A DNA stretch of 64,000 bases from Azospirillum endophyticum (GCF_016595245.1 NZ_JAENHM010000084.1:62001-126000); one strand, 5' to 3'; shown: positions 45,906 through 55,524, counted from the first letter of the stretch. Notes: generated by a model not told the origin, from the sequence alone. Translations and numbers: made by a program.

Positions 45906-46853
45906 CTATGCCTTCTGGGAATGGTCCCGCTGGGAATGGCGACCACCCAAGTCTGCGTTCTCCGCCGACGCACCGTCGCCGTTCACGAGGCCTGCGACGA
46001 AATCCGCGAAGGCGCGCGCCTTGGTGCTGGCCAGCCGGCCGGTGGGAAACACCGCCCACAGATCGATCGGCGGCAGCGTCCAGTCTTCAAGCACGCGCCG
46101 CACCGCACCATTCGCAAGCTCGGGACCGAACATCCAGTCGGAGGCGACCGCCAGTCCCAGATCGGCCAGCACCGCCGCCCTGATCCCTTCCGCCGCGCTG
46201 ACCCGAAGCCGGCCGCGCACCACGACCGACGCTTCGGTCCCGCCCTGCCGGAACGACCAGCCGTTGCTGAGCTGGCTGTAGACCACCGCCTCATGACCCG
46301 CAAGGTCGGCCGGGGTCCGCGGCACGCCCGCGCGGGCAAGATAGCCGGGCGTCGCCACGACCGAACGGCCGCCGCTGGCGATCCGCCGCGCCACCGCCGC
46401 CGAGTCCGGCAGCGTGCCCATGCGCAGCGCGACGTCGATCCCCTCCGACACTAGGTCGATCACCCGGTCGTCCAGGATCACCTCCATGTCCAGCTCCGGA
46501 TGCCGGTTCAGGAATTCGGGCAGGCGCGGCACGATCAGCAGCCGGGCGAAGGTGGTCGCGGCGGAGATGCGCAACCGGCCCGACAGGCCGGCACCGGCGC
46601 CGCGCGCCTCCAGCTCCGCCTCGTCGGCTTCCCGGATGGCGAGCCGTGCGCGCTCATAGAAGCGCAGTCCTGCTTCGGTGGGGGTGAGGCCATGGGTCGA
46701 CCGCAGCAGCAGGCGCACCTGCAGCCGCTCCTCCAGCTGCGCGACCGTCTTGGAGATGGCCGGCTGGCCCACCCCGAGCTGCCGGGCCGCGCCCGAGAAG
46801 GACCCATTCTCCACCACCCGCACGAAGGCGGCCATCGCCTGCAATCGGTCCAT
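45906..46853 (-). CDS. LysR family transcriptional regulator
   Basis: Regulator of 315 residues. The helix-turn-helix MAAFVRVVENGSFSGAARQLGVGQPAISKTVAQLEERL is at the N-terminus and the LysR substrate-binding domain (LSGRLRISAATTFARLLIVPRLPEFLNRHPELDMEV in part) begins near residue 90. MDRLQAM is chosen as the start because AGGA is seven bases upstream of it; an ATG two codons earlier is too close. It is divergent from an enoyl-CoA-hydratase-family gene and upstream of the AhpD/SDR pair, so it may control either. Confidence 0.93.
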   Translation of the reverse strand: MDRLQAMAAFVRVVENGSFSGAARQLGVGQPAISKTVAQLEERLQVRLLLRSTHGLTPTEAGLRFYERARLAIREADEAELEARGAGAGLSGRLRISAATTFARLLIVPRLPEFLNRHPELDMEVILDDRVIDLVSEGIDVALRMGTLPDSAAVARRIASGGRSVVATPGYLARAGVPRTPADLAGHEAVVYSQLSNGWSFRQGGTEASVVVRGRLRVSAAEGIRAAVLADLGLAVASDWMFGPELANGAVRRVLEDWTLPPIDLWAVFPTGRLASTKARAFADFVAGLVNGDGASAENADLGGRHSQRDHSQKA

Positions 46854-46878
46854 GGTCATTCCTGACGGGAATTGCCGT

Positions 46879-46922
46879 TATCGCTCCGGCCGGACTGCCA
46901 CCCGGAGCTTGGAATAGCGATA
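46879..46922. promoter_or_regulatory. Nested inverted repeat in the LysR/hydratase divergent region
   Basis: TATCGCT (46879-46885) is inverted at 46916-46922 and GCTCCGG (46883-46889) at 46902-46908, giving two nested palindromes around the same region. TTGGAA...GATACC on the plus strand overlaps it and may be part of the promoter of the downstream gene. It is a likely LysR binding region. Confidence 0.4.
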
Positions 46923-47069
46923 CCTCTCCCATCGGCGGCGACGCTGCAAGGAAGAAGCGAACCATGATCGAGGTTCGCGGATTTGCGGCGCCGGACGGCG
47001 TCGAGGCTCCCGGTCCCCAAGCCGCCGACATGTCCGCCCCGAACCAAGCCGATCCAAGGAGTGACCCTG

Positions 47070-47840
47070 ATGTCCCGTTTCGAGACCTATCGCAATGCCT
47101 TCGCCAACGCCCGCCTAGCCCGCTCGGACAGCGGCGTCCTGGAGGTGAGGCTGCACACGGGGGGCGGCAAGCTCGTCTTCGACGGCCACACCCACGAGCA
47201 GTTCGTCGACCTGTTCCATGCAATCGGGTCGGACCCGGACAACCGCGTGGTGATCCTCACCGGATCGGGCGATGCCTTCATGGACGCCATCAGCCCCGAG
47301 GGCTTCGATTTCTTCAGCCCGCGCGGATACGACAAGATCTTCCGCGAAGGCAAGAAGGTCCTGATGAACATCCTCGACATCGAGGTGCCGCTGATCGCCG
47401 CCCTCAACGGACCGGTGCTGCTGCATTCCGAATACGCGCTGCTGGCCGACATCGTGCTGGCCACGCCGGAAACGGTCTTCCAGGACAAGCCGCATTTCGA
47501 CTTCGGCATCGTCCCCGGCGACGGCGTGAACCTGCTGTGGCCGGAGGTGATCGGCAGCGTGCGCGGCCGGTATTTCATCCTGACCCGCCAAATTCTCGAC
47601 GCCGAAACCGCGAAGGACTGGGGCGCCGTCAACGAGATCGTGCCGGCCGACCGGCTGCTCGCCCGGGCGCATGAGATCGCCGAAGGGCTGGCCGCCTTGC
47701 CGCCGCTCACCAGCCGCTACACGCGCATCGCCCTGACGCAGAAGCTGCGCCGGATCATCGACGAAGGCGCCGGTTACGGCTTGGCGCTGGAAGGCATCAG
47801 CGCGGCCGAGGTCGCCCGCTCCGCCGCCGCGAATAGCTGA
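47070..47840 (+). CDS. Enoyl-CoA hydratase/isomerase family protein, 6-oxocamphor-hydrolase-like
   Basis: Crotonase-fold protein of 256 residues. The oxyanion-hole regions are seen as LTGSGDAFMDAI and LNGPVLLHSEYALLADIVLA. The segment PHFDFGIVPGDGVNLLWPEVIGSVRGRYFILTR resembles 6-oxocamphor hydrolase, with the histidine and aspartate that act in beta-diketone cleavage in that enzyme. So a C-C hydrolase of a diketone is as likely as a CoA-dependent hydratase. AAGGAG lies nine bases before the ATG. It is divergent from a LysR gene and 35 bases before a peroxiredoxin-like gene. Confidence 0.85.
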   Translation: MSRFETYRNAFANARLARSDSGVLEVRLHTGGGKLVFDGHTHEQFVDLFHAIGSDPDNRVVILTGSGDAFMDAISPEGFDFFSPRGYDKIFREGKKVLMNILDIEVPLIAALNGPVLLHSEYALLADIVLATPETVFQDKPHFDFGIVPGDGVNLLWPEVIGSVRGRYFILTRQILDAETAKDWGAVNEIVPADRLLARAHEIAEGLAALPPLTSRYTRIALTQKLRRIIDEGAGYGLALEGISAAEVARSAAANS

Positions 47841-47875
47841 TCCGTTTCCCTCCCTTTCATCAGAAGGATTTCCCC

Positions 47876-48613
47876 ATGTCGCTTCAGGACAAGCTCGACG
47901 CCTTCAAGGCCGATTTCCAGGCGGGCAAGCCGCCCTACAACGTTCCCCGCCCGGTGATCGAGACGATGCACCGCGCCACCGCCGAACTGATCGCCTCGGG
48001 CGCCGCCGGCCATGCGCTCAAGGCCGGGGACAGGGCCCCCGCCTTCACCCTCGACGACCCCGACGGCAAGGCGGTGTCGTCCACCTCCCTGCTGGCGGAG
48101 GGGCCGCTGGTGGTCAGCTTCTACCGCGGCGTCTGGTGCCCCTACTGCAACATGGAACTCCAGGCGTTGCAGGCGGCGCTGCCGACCTTCCAGTCGCTCG
48201 GCGCCAATCTGGTCGCCATTTCGCCGCAGACGGCCCCGAACAGCCGCAAGTCGGTGCGCCAGAACGCGCTCGGCTTCCCGATCCTGTCGGACCCGCGCAA
48301 CGAGGTCGCCGCCGCTTTCGGCCTGCGCTTCGAACTGCCCGACTATCTGGTCGCTCTGTACAAGGACCTGAAGAACGACCTGCCGGCGTTCAACGGCGAC
48401 CCCAGCTGGACCCTGCCGATGCCGGCCCGCTTCGTGATCGGCCAGGACGGGACGATCCTCTATGCCGAGGTCAACCCGGACTACACCCGCCGCCCCGAAC
48501 CCGAGGACATGCTGCCGGCGCTGCGCGGCGCCGGCCGGGCGGATCACGGCCGGCCGGCGGCCAGCAGCAGCGCTTCGGCGTCGGCCACGGAAAGCGGGCG
48601 GGCGAACAGGTAG
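47876..48613 (+). CDS. Peroxiredoxin-like AhpC/TSA family protein
   Basis: Thioredoxin-fold protein of 245 residues. A helical N-terminus of about 50 residues precedes the fold, and the redox site is VVSFYRGVWCPYCNMEL (CPYC). LVAISPQTAPNSRKS and the closing PARFVIGQDGTILYAEVNPDYTRRPEPED are typical. It would reduce peroxides or disulfides. The last 24 residues (Ala/Ser-rich) run 70 bases into the 3' end of the convergent GGDEF-EAL gene, which suggests the original stop codon was lost. Another protein with the same FYRGxWCPYC site is encoded at 55525-56187. Confidence 0.9.
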   Translation: MSLQDKLDAFKADFQAGKPPYNVPRPVIETMHRATAELIASGAAGHALKAGDRAPAFTLDDPDGKAVSSTSLLAEGPLVVSFYRGVWCPYCNMELQALQAALPTFQSLGANLVAISPQTAPNSRKSVRQNALGFPILSDPRNEVAAAFGLRFELPDYLVALYKDLKNDLPAFNGDPSWTLPMPARFVIGQDGTILYAEVNPDYTRRPEPEDMLPALRGAGRADHGRPAASSSASASATESGRANR

Positions 48614-51198
48614 CCCTGGGCGTAGTCGCAGCCGATGCCGGTGAGGACCGTCCGTTCCTGCTCGGTCTCGATCCCTTCGGCGACGACCTCCAGCCCGATG
48701 CGGTGGGCCAGTTCGACGATGCCGCGCAGAAGCGATTCCTGCCTGGGATCGGTACCGAGCGCGCTGATGAAGCTCTTGTCGATCTTCAGGACGTCGAAGG
48801 GCAGACGGCCGAGATGCGACAGCGAGGAATAGCCGGTGCCGAAATCGTCCATGCACAGCGCCACGCCGAGCGCCTGGAAGCGTTCCAGGATGGCGCGGGC
48901 CTGATCGTGGTCGTTGACGGTCATGCTCTCCGTCACCTCGATCTTCAGCCCTTCGGCGCGGCCGTCGGCCAAGAAGTCCAGCATGTCGTCGACATAGCGT
49001 TCGTCCCACATCTGGCGGGCCGACAGGTTGACGTTGACGGTCAGGGCGGCGCCTCCCGCCATGCCGCGCCAGCGGGCGAGCTGTTCCACAGCCCGTTCCA
49101 GCACATGGCGGCCGAGCGGCAGGATCTGGCCGGTCTCCTCGGCGATCGGGATGAACTGGGCCGGGCTGACGAGACCGAGGTCGGGGTGGCGCCAGCGGAC
49201 CAGCGCCTCGAACCCGGTGAGTCGTCCGTCGGGGAGCGACACGATCGGCTGATAGACCAGGAAGATGTCGCCGGCCTCCAGCGACGGGGTCAGATCGCGT
49301 TGCAGGCGGCTGCGGATCAGGATCGCCTCGCGCAGCGAGGCGTCGAACAGCACGGTGCGCCCCTTGCCATGCTCCTTGGCGCGGTAGAGGGCGATGTCGG
49401 CGTCGCGCAGCAGACTGTCCGGATCGTCGCCGGTTCCGTCGTCGACCGCCAGGCCGATGCTGAGTCCGACCCGCAAATCCATGCCGCCGGCGCAGAGCGG
49501 GCGCTGGAAGGCGATCTCCAGCGCCCGGGCGCGGGCGATCGCCTCCTCCTGCCCGGCAGGGATCGCGACGACGAACTCGTCGCCGCCCAGCCGGGCGACG
49601 AACTCCCCCGGCCCCAGCAGGCCGGCGATCCGTTCCGCCGCCGCGACCAGGACGCGGTCGCCGACCGCATGGCCCAGGCTGTCGTTGACGACCTTGAAGC
49701 CGTCGAGATCGAGGAACAGCAGAGCCAGATCGCTCCGCCCGGTGTCCTGCGCGCCCGCCTGCCGGTCGTGCAGCCAGCGGACCAGATACGCGCGGTTGGG
49801 CAAGCGGGTGAGGAAATCGTGGGTGGCCTGATGGACCAGCCGCGCCTCGTAGGATTTGCGGTCGCTGACATCGGCGGCCGAACCCGCCAGCCGTGCCACC
49901 CGGCCGTCCGGACCCGCGGCGACGATGCCGTGCAGATGGAGCCAGCCGGTGCCGCCCTCCACCCCGTTGTCCTGCCACCCGTTCTCCTGCCCCGCGTCTT
50001 CTTGCCCCCGGCCCGGCGGCAGGACGCGGAACTCCACGTCGAAGCTGGCGCCGTCCGCCCCCTGCTCCCCCTCGCGGATCGCCGCGAGCACGGCATGCCG
50101 GTCGTCGGGGTGGACATGGGCGAGCAGGGCGGCGAGGCCGGGCTCCCCGCCGTCCGCCGGCAGATGAAGCATCTGGCGCAGCCGGGGCGACAGATAGAGA
50201 TCGCCGCTGTCCAGGTCCCAGTCCCACAGCCCGTCATTGGCGGCGGCGGCGGCCATGGCATAGCGGCGCTCGCTCTCGCCCAGCCGGCGGGTCTTCTCGT
50301 CGATCGCGGCGAACAGGTCGCGCAGGGCGACCCGGCTGTCCTCCAGGCTGCGGCCGAGCAGGCCCAGCTCGTCGTGGTAGAATCCGCCAACCCGGGCGCC
50401 CGATCCACCCCGTCTCCCCCCACCCAGGAAAGGCCGGTCGAGGTCGCGGCGGGCCAGCCGGCGGGCGTCCTCGACCAACCGGCCGAGCGGTCCGACGATG
50501 CGGCTGCGGGTGAACCACACCGCGGCACCGGCCAGCCCCAGGACCAGCGCGGCGACGACGGCGCCGCCGACCGCCATCAGCCGTTGCAGGGCCTCGATGT
50601 CGTTCAGGGTGGCGGCGGTCAGCTGGGCGCGCTGCGCGCTCAGGTGGCTGTTCAGGGACGAAAGCCCCTTGACCGCATCGCGGCGGCAGGCGTCGAACGC
50701 CTCCGCGGGGATGGCCGCCGCCGGATCCTCCATCTGCACCTGGATGGCGTCGAGGAAGGCGGCGATGGCGGCGATGGCCCGCGCCTCGTCCTCGCTGGGG
50801 GTGACGATGTCGCGGTAGATCGCCAGATTGGCCCGGGCCAGGGCCAGGGCGCGGTCCAGCGACGCATGGCCGGCGGCGCCGTCCCGTGTTCCCTCGCGGT
50901 AATGGTCGATGACGCCGCCCAGGCCGAGATGCCCGCGCACCTCCGACAGGGCGTCCGACTTGGTGGCGGCCTGCAGATCGTAATCGCGCCAGCCATCGGC
51001 CACCGCGTCCATGCCGCGCATCAGCTGCAGCCCGACCGCCAGCATCACCGCCAGACCGACGACCAGGGCCGCCGCCAGCAGCAGCGCCGAGCGCGCGATG
51101 GTCAGGGTCCGCCGCCCCGCTTCGGCACCCGCGCGGGGCATGGCCTGCGGAACCATGCCGGGCATGGCCCCGGAGTCTTCGCTGACGGTGTCGGTCAC
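48544..51198 (-). CDS. Membrane-anchored PAS-GGDEF-EAL protein (diguanylate cyclase/phosphodiesterase)
   Basis: Cyclic-di-GMP enzyme of about 884 residues. Order: cytoplasmic tail, helix at about 33-60, a periplasmic sensor of about 145 residues, second helix at about 208-230, HAMP-like linker, PAS domain (about 310-430), GGDEF domain with intact LGGDEFVV, and EAL domain with FEALVRWRH, VNVNLSARQ, DDFGTGYSSL, KIDKSF and VVAEGIE, so both activities look possible. The GTG start has AGAGGAAAGG upstream; in-frame codons further upstream overlap the preceding gene. It is 34 bases after a chemoreceptor gene at the end of the bufferin-type operon. Its sensor resembles that of the chemoreceptor (SDALSEVRGHLGLGGVI here). 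Confidence 0.93.
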   Translation of the reverse strand: MTDTVSEDSGAMPGMVPQAMPRAGAEAGRRTLTIARSALLLAAALVVGLAVMLAVGLQLMRGMDAVADGWRDYDLQAATKSDALSEVRGHLGLGGVIDHYREGTRDGAAGHASLDRALALARANLAIYRDIVTPSEDEARAIAAIAAFLDAIQVQMEDPAAAIPAEAFDACRRDAVKGLSSLNSHLSAQRAQLTAATLNDIEALQRLMAVGGAVVAALVLGLAGAAVWFTRSRIVGPLGRLVEDARRLARRDLDRPFLGGGRRGGSGARVGGFYHDELGLLGRSLEDSRVALRDLFAAIDEKTRRLGESERRYAMAAAAANDGLWDWDLDSGDLYLSPRLRQMLHLPADGGEPGLAALLAHVHPDDRHAVLAAIREGEQGADGASFDVEFRVLPPGRGQEDAGQENGWQDNGVEGGTGWLHLHGIVAAGPDGRVARLAGSAADVSDRKSYEARLVHQATHDFLTRLPNRAYLVRWLHDRQAGAQDTGRSDLALLFLDLDGFKVVNDSLGHAVGDRVLVAAAERIAGLLGPGEFVARLGGDEFVVAIPAGQEEAIARARALEIAFQRPLCAGGMDLRVGLSIGLAVDDGTGDDPDSLLRDADIALYRAKEHGKGRTVLFDASLREAILIRSRLQRDLTPSLEAGDIFLVYQPIVSLPDGRLTGFEALVRWRHPDLGLVSPAQFIPIAEETGQILPLGRHVLERAVEQLARWRGMAGGAALTVNVNLSARQMWDERYVDDMLDFLADGRAEGLKIEVTESMTVNDHDQARAILERFQALGVALCMDDFGTGYSSLSHLGRLPFDVLKIDKSFISALGTDPRQESLLRGIVELAHRIGLEVVAEGIETEQERTVLTGIGCDYAQGYLFARPLSVADAEALLLAAGRP

Positions 51199-51232
51199 GC
51201 CGGCCTTTCCTCTTCCCCGAAACCCCTGGAAT

Positions 51233-52966
51233 TCACGCGCGCAGCGCCTGCGAGACGCTGTGCGCCGCACTCTCCAGCCGCTTGGTCTCGCTGCCGAGCG
51301 ATTGTGCGGCGGAAAACATGCTTTCCGCAACCATTCCGGCCTGTTCGGCGGCCTGCGCAACCTCGGAGATCGCGGCGCTGACCGCCCCGGCCGACTCGGC
51401 GGTCTCCTGGATGTTGCGGGCGATCTCGCGCGTCGCCCCGTCCTGCTGGGTCACGGCGTCGGCGATCTCCTGCGCCATGCGGCAGACCTGCTCCAGGCTG
51501 CCGCCGATGCCCTGGATGGCACCGACCGCGCCGTCGGTGGCGCTGCGGATCGTCGCGATCTGCCGGGTGATGTCCTCGGTCGCCCGTGCCGTCTGGTTGG
51601 CGAGGTTCTTGACCTCCTGCGCCACCACGGCGAAACCCTTGCCGGCCTCGCCGGCACGGGCGGCTTCGATGGTGGCGTTGAGCGCCAGCAGGTTGGTCTG
51701 GCTGGCAATGGCGTTGATCAGCCCGACCACGTCGCCGATGCGCTGCACCGCCTCCGCCAGGCTGGCGACGGTGGCGGAAGAGCGGCCGGCCTGTTCGACC
51801 GCCGCCGTCGTCATGGCGACCGAGCCGTGCACCCGCTGCCCGATCTCGGCGATGGAGGCCGACAGCTCCTCGGTGGCGGCGGCGACCGCCTGGACGGTTC
51901 CGGCGGTGCGGGCGGCGGCGGCCGAGACCTCCTGCGTGCTGCCGACGGTCCGGCTGGAGGAGGACGCCAGATCCTGCCCGGTGCGGTGCAGGGTGCCGGC
52001 CCGGCCGGTGAGCGCCGCGGCGAGGGTACCGATTTCCGCCTCGAAGGAGCGGAGGTTGCCTTCCAGCTCCTCCCCGCGCCTGCGCGCCGCTTCCGCTTCG
52101 GCGCGTTCGCGTTCCCCTGCCGCGCGCAGACGGACCAGCCCGTCGCGGAACACCCCGACGGTGTCGGCCATGGCACCGATCTCGTCGCGGCGGCCGACCG
52201 ATGGCACGACGCCGTCCAGATCGCCGCCCGCCAAGCGCTCCATGCAGGCGGCGAGCCGGGCCAGGGGATGGACGACGCGGTGATGGGTGAACCACAGGAA
52301 CAGCCCGGCGATGGCGACGAGCAGCGCCAGCGCGGCCCCGCCGCCGGTCATCACCGTCCCGTTCAGCGCGGCAATGCCCTGCCGGTTGGCTTCGCCGAGG
52401 CCGGCGCGGGCCCGCTCCAGCTCGCCGTTCAGCGTCTGCATGGCGGCCACCGCGGGCGCGGTGTCGAATGCCGCAATGCGGGCCAGCCGGTCGAGCGGCG
52501 TGTGGGCCGCCACCGCGGCCACCGCTTCAGCCAGCTTGGCGTCCAGCTGCGCCAGCGCCGCGGCGACGGTGTCGAGCGCCTTGCCCTCGGCCGCGCTCAG
52601 CTCGCCGGCATAGCGGTAGACCTCCAGATTGGCGGCGGCGGATTTCAGGCTCCGCCGCATCTCGGCGGCACGGGCCGGGTCGCCGGTCAGCAGATAGTCG
52701 CCGAAGCGATGGATCACCCCGCCGAACCCCAGCGCGCCGCGCATCTCGGACAGGGCGTCGGCCTTGGCCACGGCACCCAGGTCATAGGCATTCCAGCGCT
52801 CGTCCACCTGCCGGATGCCCTGCACGGTGACGACGCTGACCGCCAGGACCAGCAGCAGCACGGCGACCAGCCCCGACGACAGCAGCCAGCCGAGCTGGGC
52901 GATCCGGCGACGTCCGGAGCTCGGCCGGTGCCCGGGGGCCGGGGAATTGGTCTGTGCAGCGGTCAT
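51233..52966 (-). CDS. Methyl-accepting chemotaxis protein
   Basis: Transmembrane chemoreceptor of 577 residues. Helix at about 27-50, periplasmic sensor of about 150 residues opening [20 protein letters not shown] and [10 protein letters not shown], second helix near 195-215, HAMP domain, then the signalling domain with the tip [20 protein letters not shown] and [16 protein letters not shown]. There is no C-terminal pentapeptide. The start overlaps the stop of the DoxX gene by four bases, so it is translated with the bufferin genes. It would pass a periplasmic signal, possibly copper or redox related, to the CheA system (inference). Confidence 0.94.
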   Translation of the reverse strand: MTAAQTNSPAPGHRPSSGRRRIAQLGWLLSSGLVAVLLLVLAVSVVTVQGIRQVDERWNAYDLGAVAKADALSEMRGALGFGGVIHRFGDYLLTGDPARAAEMRRSLKSAAANLEVYRYAGELSAAEGKALDTVAAALAQLDAKLAEAVAAVAAHTPLDRLARIAAFDTAPAVAAMQTLNGELERARAGLGEANRQGIAALNGTVMTGGGAALALLVAIAGLFLWFTHHRVVHPLARLAACMERLAGGDLDGVVPSVGRRDEIGAMADTVGVFRDGLVRLRAAGERERAEAEAARRRGEELEGNLRSFEAEIGTLAAALTGRAGTLHRTGQDLASSSSRTVGSTQEVSAAAARTAGTVQAVAAATEELSASIAEIGQRVHGSVAMTTAAVEQAGRSSATVASLAEAVQRIGDVVGLINAIASQTNLLALNATIEAARAGEAGKGFAVVAQEVKNLANQTARATEDITRQIATIRSATDGAVGAIQGIGGSLEQVCRMAQEIADAVTQQDGATREIARNIQETAESAGAVSAAISEVAQAAEQAGMVAESMFSAAQSLGSETKRLESAAHSVSQALRA

Positions 52967-53469
52967 GGCCGGTCTCCGGTCTGGCGGCGGCTGAAGCGAA
53001 GGAGCCAATGGTCGAGCGACAGCCGGCCGCCGCCGCGAAGGATCAGACCGGTGAGCAGCAGCATCCAGAAATAATGCTGCGGATTGCTGAAGGCCGGGTT
53101 TCCGGCACCCAGCACGAACTGGATCACCAGCGCCATCGCCAGCAGCGGCACCGCCGCCAGCCGCGTCGCCAAGCCAAGCACCAGCAGGACCGGCATGGTC
53201 AGCTCGGTGGCGGCGGCCAGCGCTGCGGCGACATCCGGCGGCAGCAGCGGCACCCGGTATTCCTCCTGGAACAGGAAGAGGGTCGCCGGCCAGTCGCCGA
53301 TCTTCTGCAAGCCGGAGCGGAAGAAGATCGGCGCCATCGTCAGCCGGACCGCGAGGTCGAACAGCGGCATGGCGGAACGGTCGAGCCATCCGGCGACGCG
53401 GTCGCGGATGTCCAGCGCATGCCGGCGCCGGGCGGACGGCCGCCCCAGGCTTGCGGACGATGGCATCAT
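52963..53469 (-). CDS. DoxX family membrane protein
   Basis: Inner-membrane protein of 168 residues with four helices and the DoxX pattern: [48 protein letters not shown] and a final [15 protein letters not shown]. DoxX proteins accompany DUF692/DUF2063 genes in bufferin and related operons, where they are thought to serve redox or electron supply. It overlaps both the upstream DUF2063 gene and the downstream chemoreceptor gene by four bases. Confidence 0.9.
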   Translation of the reverse strand: MMPSSASLGRPSARRRHALDIRDRVAGWLDRSAMPLFDLAVRLTMAPIFFRSGLQKIGDWPATLFLFQEEYRVPLLPPDVAAALAAATELTMPVLLVLGLATRLAAVPLLAMALVIQFVLGAGNPAFSNPQHYFWMLLLTGLILRGGGRLSLDHWLLRFSRRQTGDRP

Positions 53470-54278
53470 GGGTCGATCCCTCCGGGTCGGGTGAAGGACG
53501 GGTGCCGGTCCAGCGCGAAGCCGGCCAGCAGGCGGTTCTGCAGCAGCAGCGCCAGCAGGGATTGGAGGTCGGCGCCGGCAGCGTCCTCATCCTCCGCCGC
53601 CTCGCCGAGGGTGGCGCCGGCCAGCAGCCGGGCCGCGAGCGCGCCGTCGGCCGCGGTCAGCCGGGCGCAGCGCACCTCGCCTCCGGCGGTGCCGTCGTCC
53701 CCGTCCGCGGGGCTGCGGCCGACCAGCACCGCTTCCGGCAGCGGCACCGGGGCGGCGGCGGCGTCCCTCCACAGCGCATGGATGTTCCAGCCCGTCCGCA
53801 CCAACCGCAGCGATGGATGCGGAACCAGCCGCAGCGCACCGGCCTGTTCCGGCGGGATCGCGGCGAGCCGCGCGATGTCGAGCGGTTCGGCGTCGGCGGC
53901 GAACAGCGCCTCGTGCATCGCCCAGTCGAACCGGGCGAGGTCGGGCGCCCAGGGCGACAGGCCGGCAGCCGGGTCCAGCCCGGCCAGCCAGTCGGCGAAG
54001 CCGGCGCCATAGCTCCACAGCATCGGCAGGCGGGGCGGCGCCTCCGCCGCGAAGCGGCAGGCGAGCGCGGCGAAGCGCTTCTCACCCAGAACACGATGCA
54101 GGGTGGGATGGGCATGGCCGAGGACGGCGACCAGCGACCCCATCACCGTGTTGCGGTAGACCGCCAGCCGTCCGGCCGGCAAATCCGGCCGCAAAGCCCC
54201 GGCGACCGCCGGATCGCCGCGCAGCAGGAAGGCGGCGAAGTCGCGCTGGAGCCCCGCCAGCTTCGCGTCAGCCGGCAC
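53466..54278 (-). CDS. bufC: DUF2063 protein, BufC-type partner of the modifying enzyme
   Basis: Soluble protein of 270 residues. The N-terminal DUF2063 domain is clear: [14 protein letters not shown], then [32 protein letters not shown]. In bufferin systems this protein partners the DUF692 enzyme and helps bind the precursor. The GTG start is supported by GGAGG six bases upstream and overlaps the BufB-type gene by 11 bases; the codons before it lie inside that gene. The downstream DoxX start overlaps its stop. Confidence 0.88.
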   Translation of the reverse strand: MPADAKLAGLQRDFAAFLLRGDPAVAGALRPDLPAGRLAVYRNTVMGSLVAVLGHAHPTLHRVLGEKRFAALACRFAAEAPPRLPMLWSYGAGFADWLAGLDPAAGLSPWAPDLARFDWAMHEALFAADAEPLDIARLAAIPPEQAGALRLVPHPSLRLVRTGWNIHALWRDAAAAPVPLPEAVLVGRSPADGDDGTAGGEVRCARLTAADGALAARLLAGATLGEAAEDEDAAGADLQSLLALLLQNRLLAGFALDRHPSFTRPGGIDP

Positions 54279-55179
54279 GATGGACCTCCGGCATCCCGAG
54301 CGCATCGAGCTGTCCGTGCTCAGGCAACCGGCCCGCAAGCAGCTGTTGCGCCCTGCCCGCCTCGGCCAGGAGCAGGTCGAGCGGCGGCAGGTCGTTGTCC
54401 CATTCGATCAGCACCGGGCGCGGACCGATGCGGTCCAGCACGTCGGCATAGAGCGCCATCACGGCGTCGCCGACCACGCTGCCATGGTCGTCGATCAGCA
54501 ACTCCTCGCCGCCGACCATCATCCGGGCGTGACCGGCCAGATGCAGTTCGCCGACCGCGTCGGCCGGGATGGCGTCGAGCCACGCCGTCCGGTCGAAGCC
54601 GAGATTGACCGAGGAGACATGGAGGTTGTTGACGTCCAGCAGCAGGCCGCAGCCGGTGCGGGCGGCCAGTTCCGCCAGGAACTCGGCTTCGGGAATGGCG
54701 CTGTCGGCGAAGGCGATGCAGGCGGCCGGGTTTTCGACCAGGATGCGCCGTCCGAAAACGTCCTGGGCGTGGTCGATGTTGCGGCGGACCCGGTCCAGGC
54801 TGCCCTCGGTGTAGGGCAGCGGCAGCAGATCGTTGAGATAGGTCGCGTCCGTGACGCTCCAAGACAGGTGTTCCGAGATCAGCCCCGGCTCCAGCCGATC
54901 GTAGAATGCGCGCAGCCGCATCAGGTGGTCGGGGTCGAGCCCGTCGGCGCTGCCCAGCGACAGGCCGACGCCGTGGCAGCCGACGGCCACGTCGCGGCGG
55001 ACCCGCAGGATGCCGGCCAGACGCGGGCCGCCCGGAACCAGATAGTTTTCCGGATGGATCTCGACCCAGGGGATCGGGCAGCCGGCCGCGACGAACGCCT
55101 CCCGATGCGGCTCGCGCAGGCCGATGCCGGCGGCGGCCGGCACCGGCCGTGCGGAGGCGGAGGACGGCGCCGCGGCCAT
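54268..55179 (-). CDS. bufB: DUF692 (MNIO) family enzyme, BufB-type peptide-modifying oxidase
   Basis: Multinuclear non-haem iron enzyme of 303 residues with a TIM-barrel fold. Metal-binding and conserved motifs are visible in order: VEIHPENYL, GCHGVGLSLGS, ISEHLSW, LLPLPYT, LVENPA, LLLDVNNLHVSSVNLGFD, GELHLAGH, LIDDHGS and LIEWDND. In bufferin biosynthesis this enzyme converts cysteines of the BufA peptide into thiooxazoles that bind copper. The gene starts four bases after the BufA stop codon and overlaps the BufC gene, so the three are translationally coupled. Confidence 0.92.
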   Translation of the reverse strand: MAAAPSSASARPVPAAAGIGLREPHREAFVAAGCPIPWVEIHPENYLVPGGPRLAGILRVRRDVAVGCHGVGLSLGSADGLDPDHLMRLRAFYDRLEPGLISEHLSWSVTDATYLNDLLPLPYTEGSLDRVRRNIDHAQDVFGRRILVENPAACIAFADSAIPEAEFLAELAARTGCGLLLDVNNLHVSSVNLGFDRTAWLDAIPADAVGELHLAGHARMMVGGEELLIDDHGSVVGDAVMALYADVLDRIGPRPVLIEWDNDLPPLDLLLAEAGRAQQLLAGRLPEHGQLDALGMPEVHRAG

Positions 55180-55183
55180 CGCC

Positions 55184-55486
55184 TCAGCCCTTCTTCTTCG
55201 GATTGGCGCCGTCGAACGGCTTCAACGCCCCCATCTCCTCGGCACAGCTGCCGGCCTTGACCAGCTTCCAGTCGCCGCCGTCATAGGTCAGGTTGCTATT
55301 GCCGGCGCAGGAATGCAGGCCCTTGGCGTGGGCGCAGCCGTTCTCGCCCGGCTTGGAGATGCCGTAGCATTTCTCCATGTTGGACTGCGCGGCGGCCGGG
55401 CCGGCCATCAGCGTCAGGGCACCGGCCAGCGCGCCAGCGATGGGGAGCAGGGCCAAGGGCTTGATGGCGGTCTTGAGGGCGGTCAT
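55184..55486 (-). CDS. bufA: BufA-type bufferin precursor peptide (DUF2282)
   Basis: Secreted precursor of 100 residues. A Sec signal peptide (about 1-34, ending AGPAAAQ) is followed by a core with exactly four cysteines at residues 40, 51, 60 and 81: MEKCYGI, NGCAHA, HSCAG and GSCAEE. This Cys pattern and the EKCYGI opening are typical of DUF2282 bufferin peptides, which are modified by DUF692 enzymes and sequester copper in the periplasm. AGAGGA lies nine bases before the ATG. Basic tail NPKKKG. It is preceded by a peroxiredoxin gene 38 bases upstream. Confidence 0.9.
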   Translation of the reverse strand: MTALKTAIKPLALLPIAGALAGALTLMAGPAAAQSNMEKCYGISKPGENGCAHAKGLHSCAGNSNLTYDGGDWKLVKAGSCAEEMGALKPFDGANPKKKG

Positions 55487-55524
55487 GGTCGTGGTCCTCT
55501 CTGTTGCGGGATGGCCGGCGCCGG

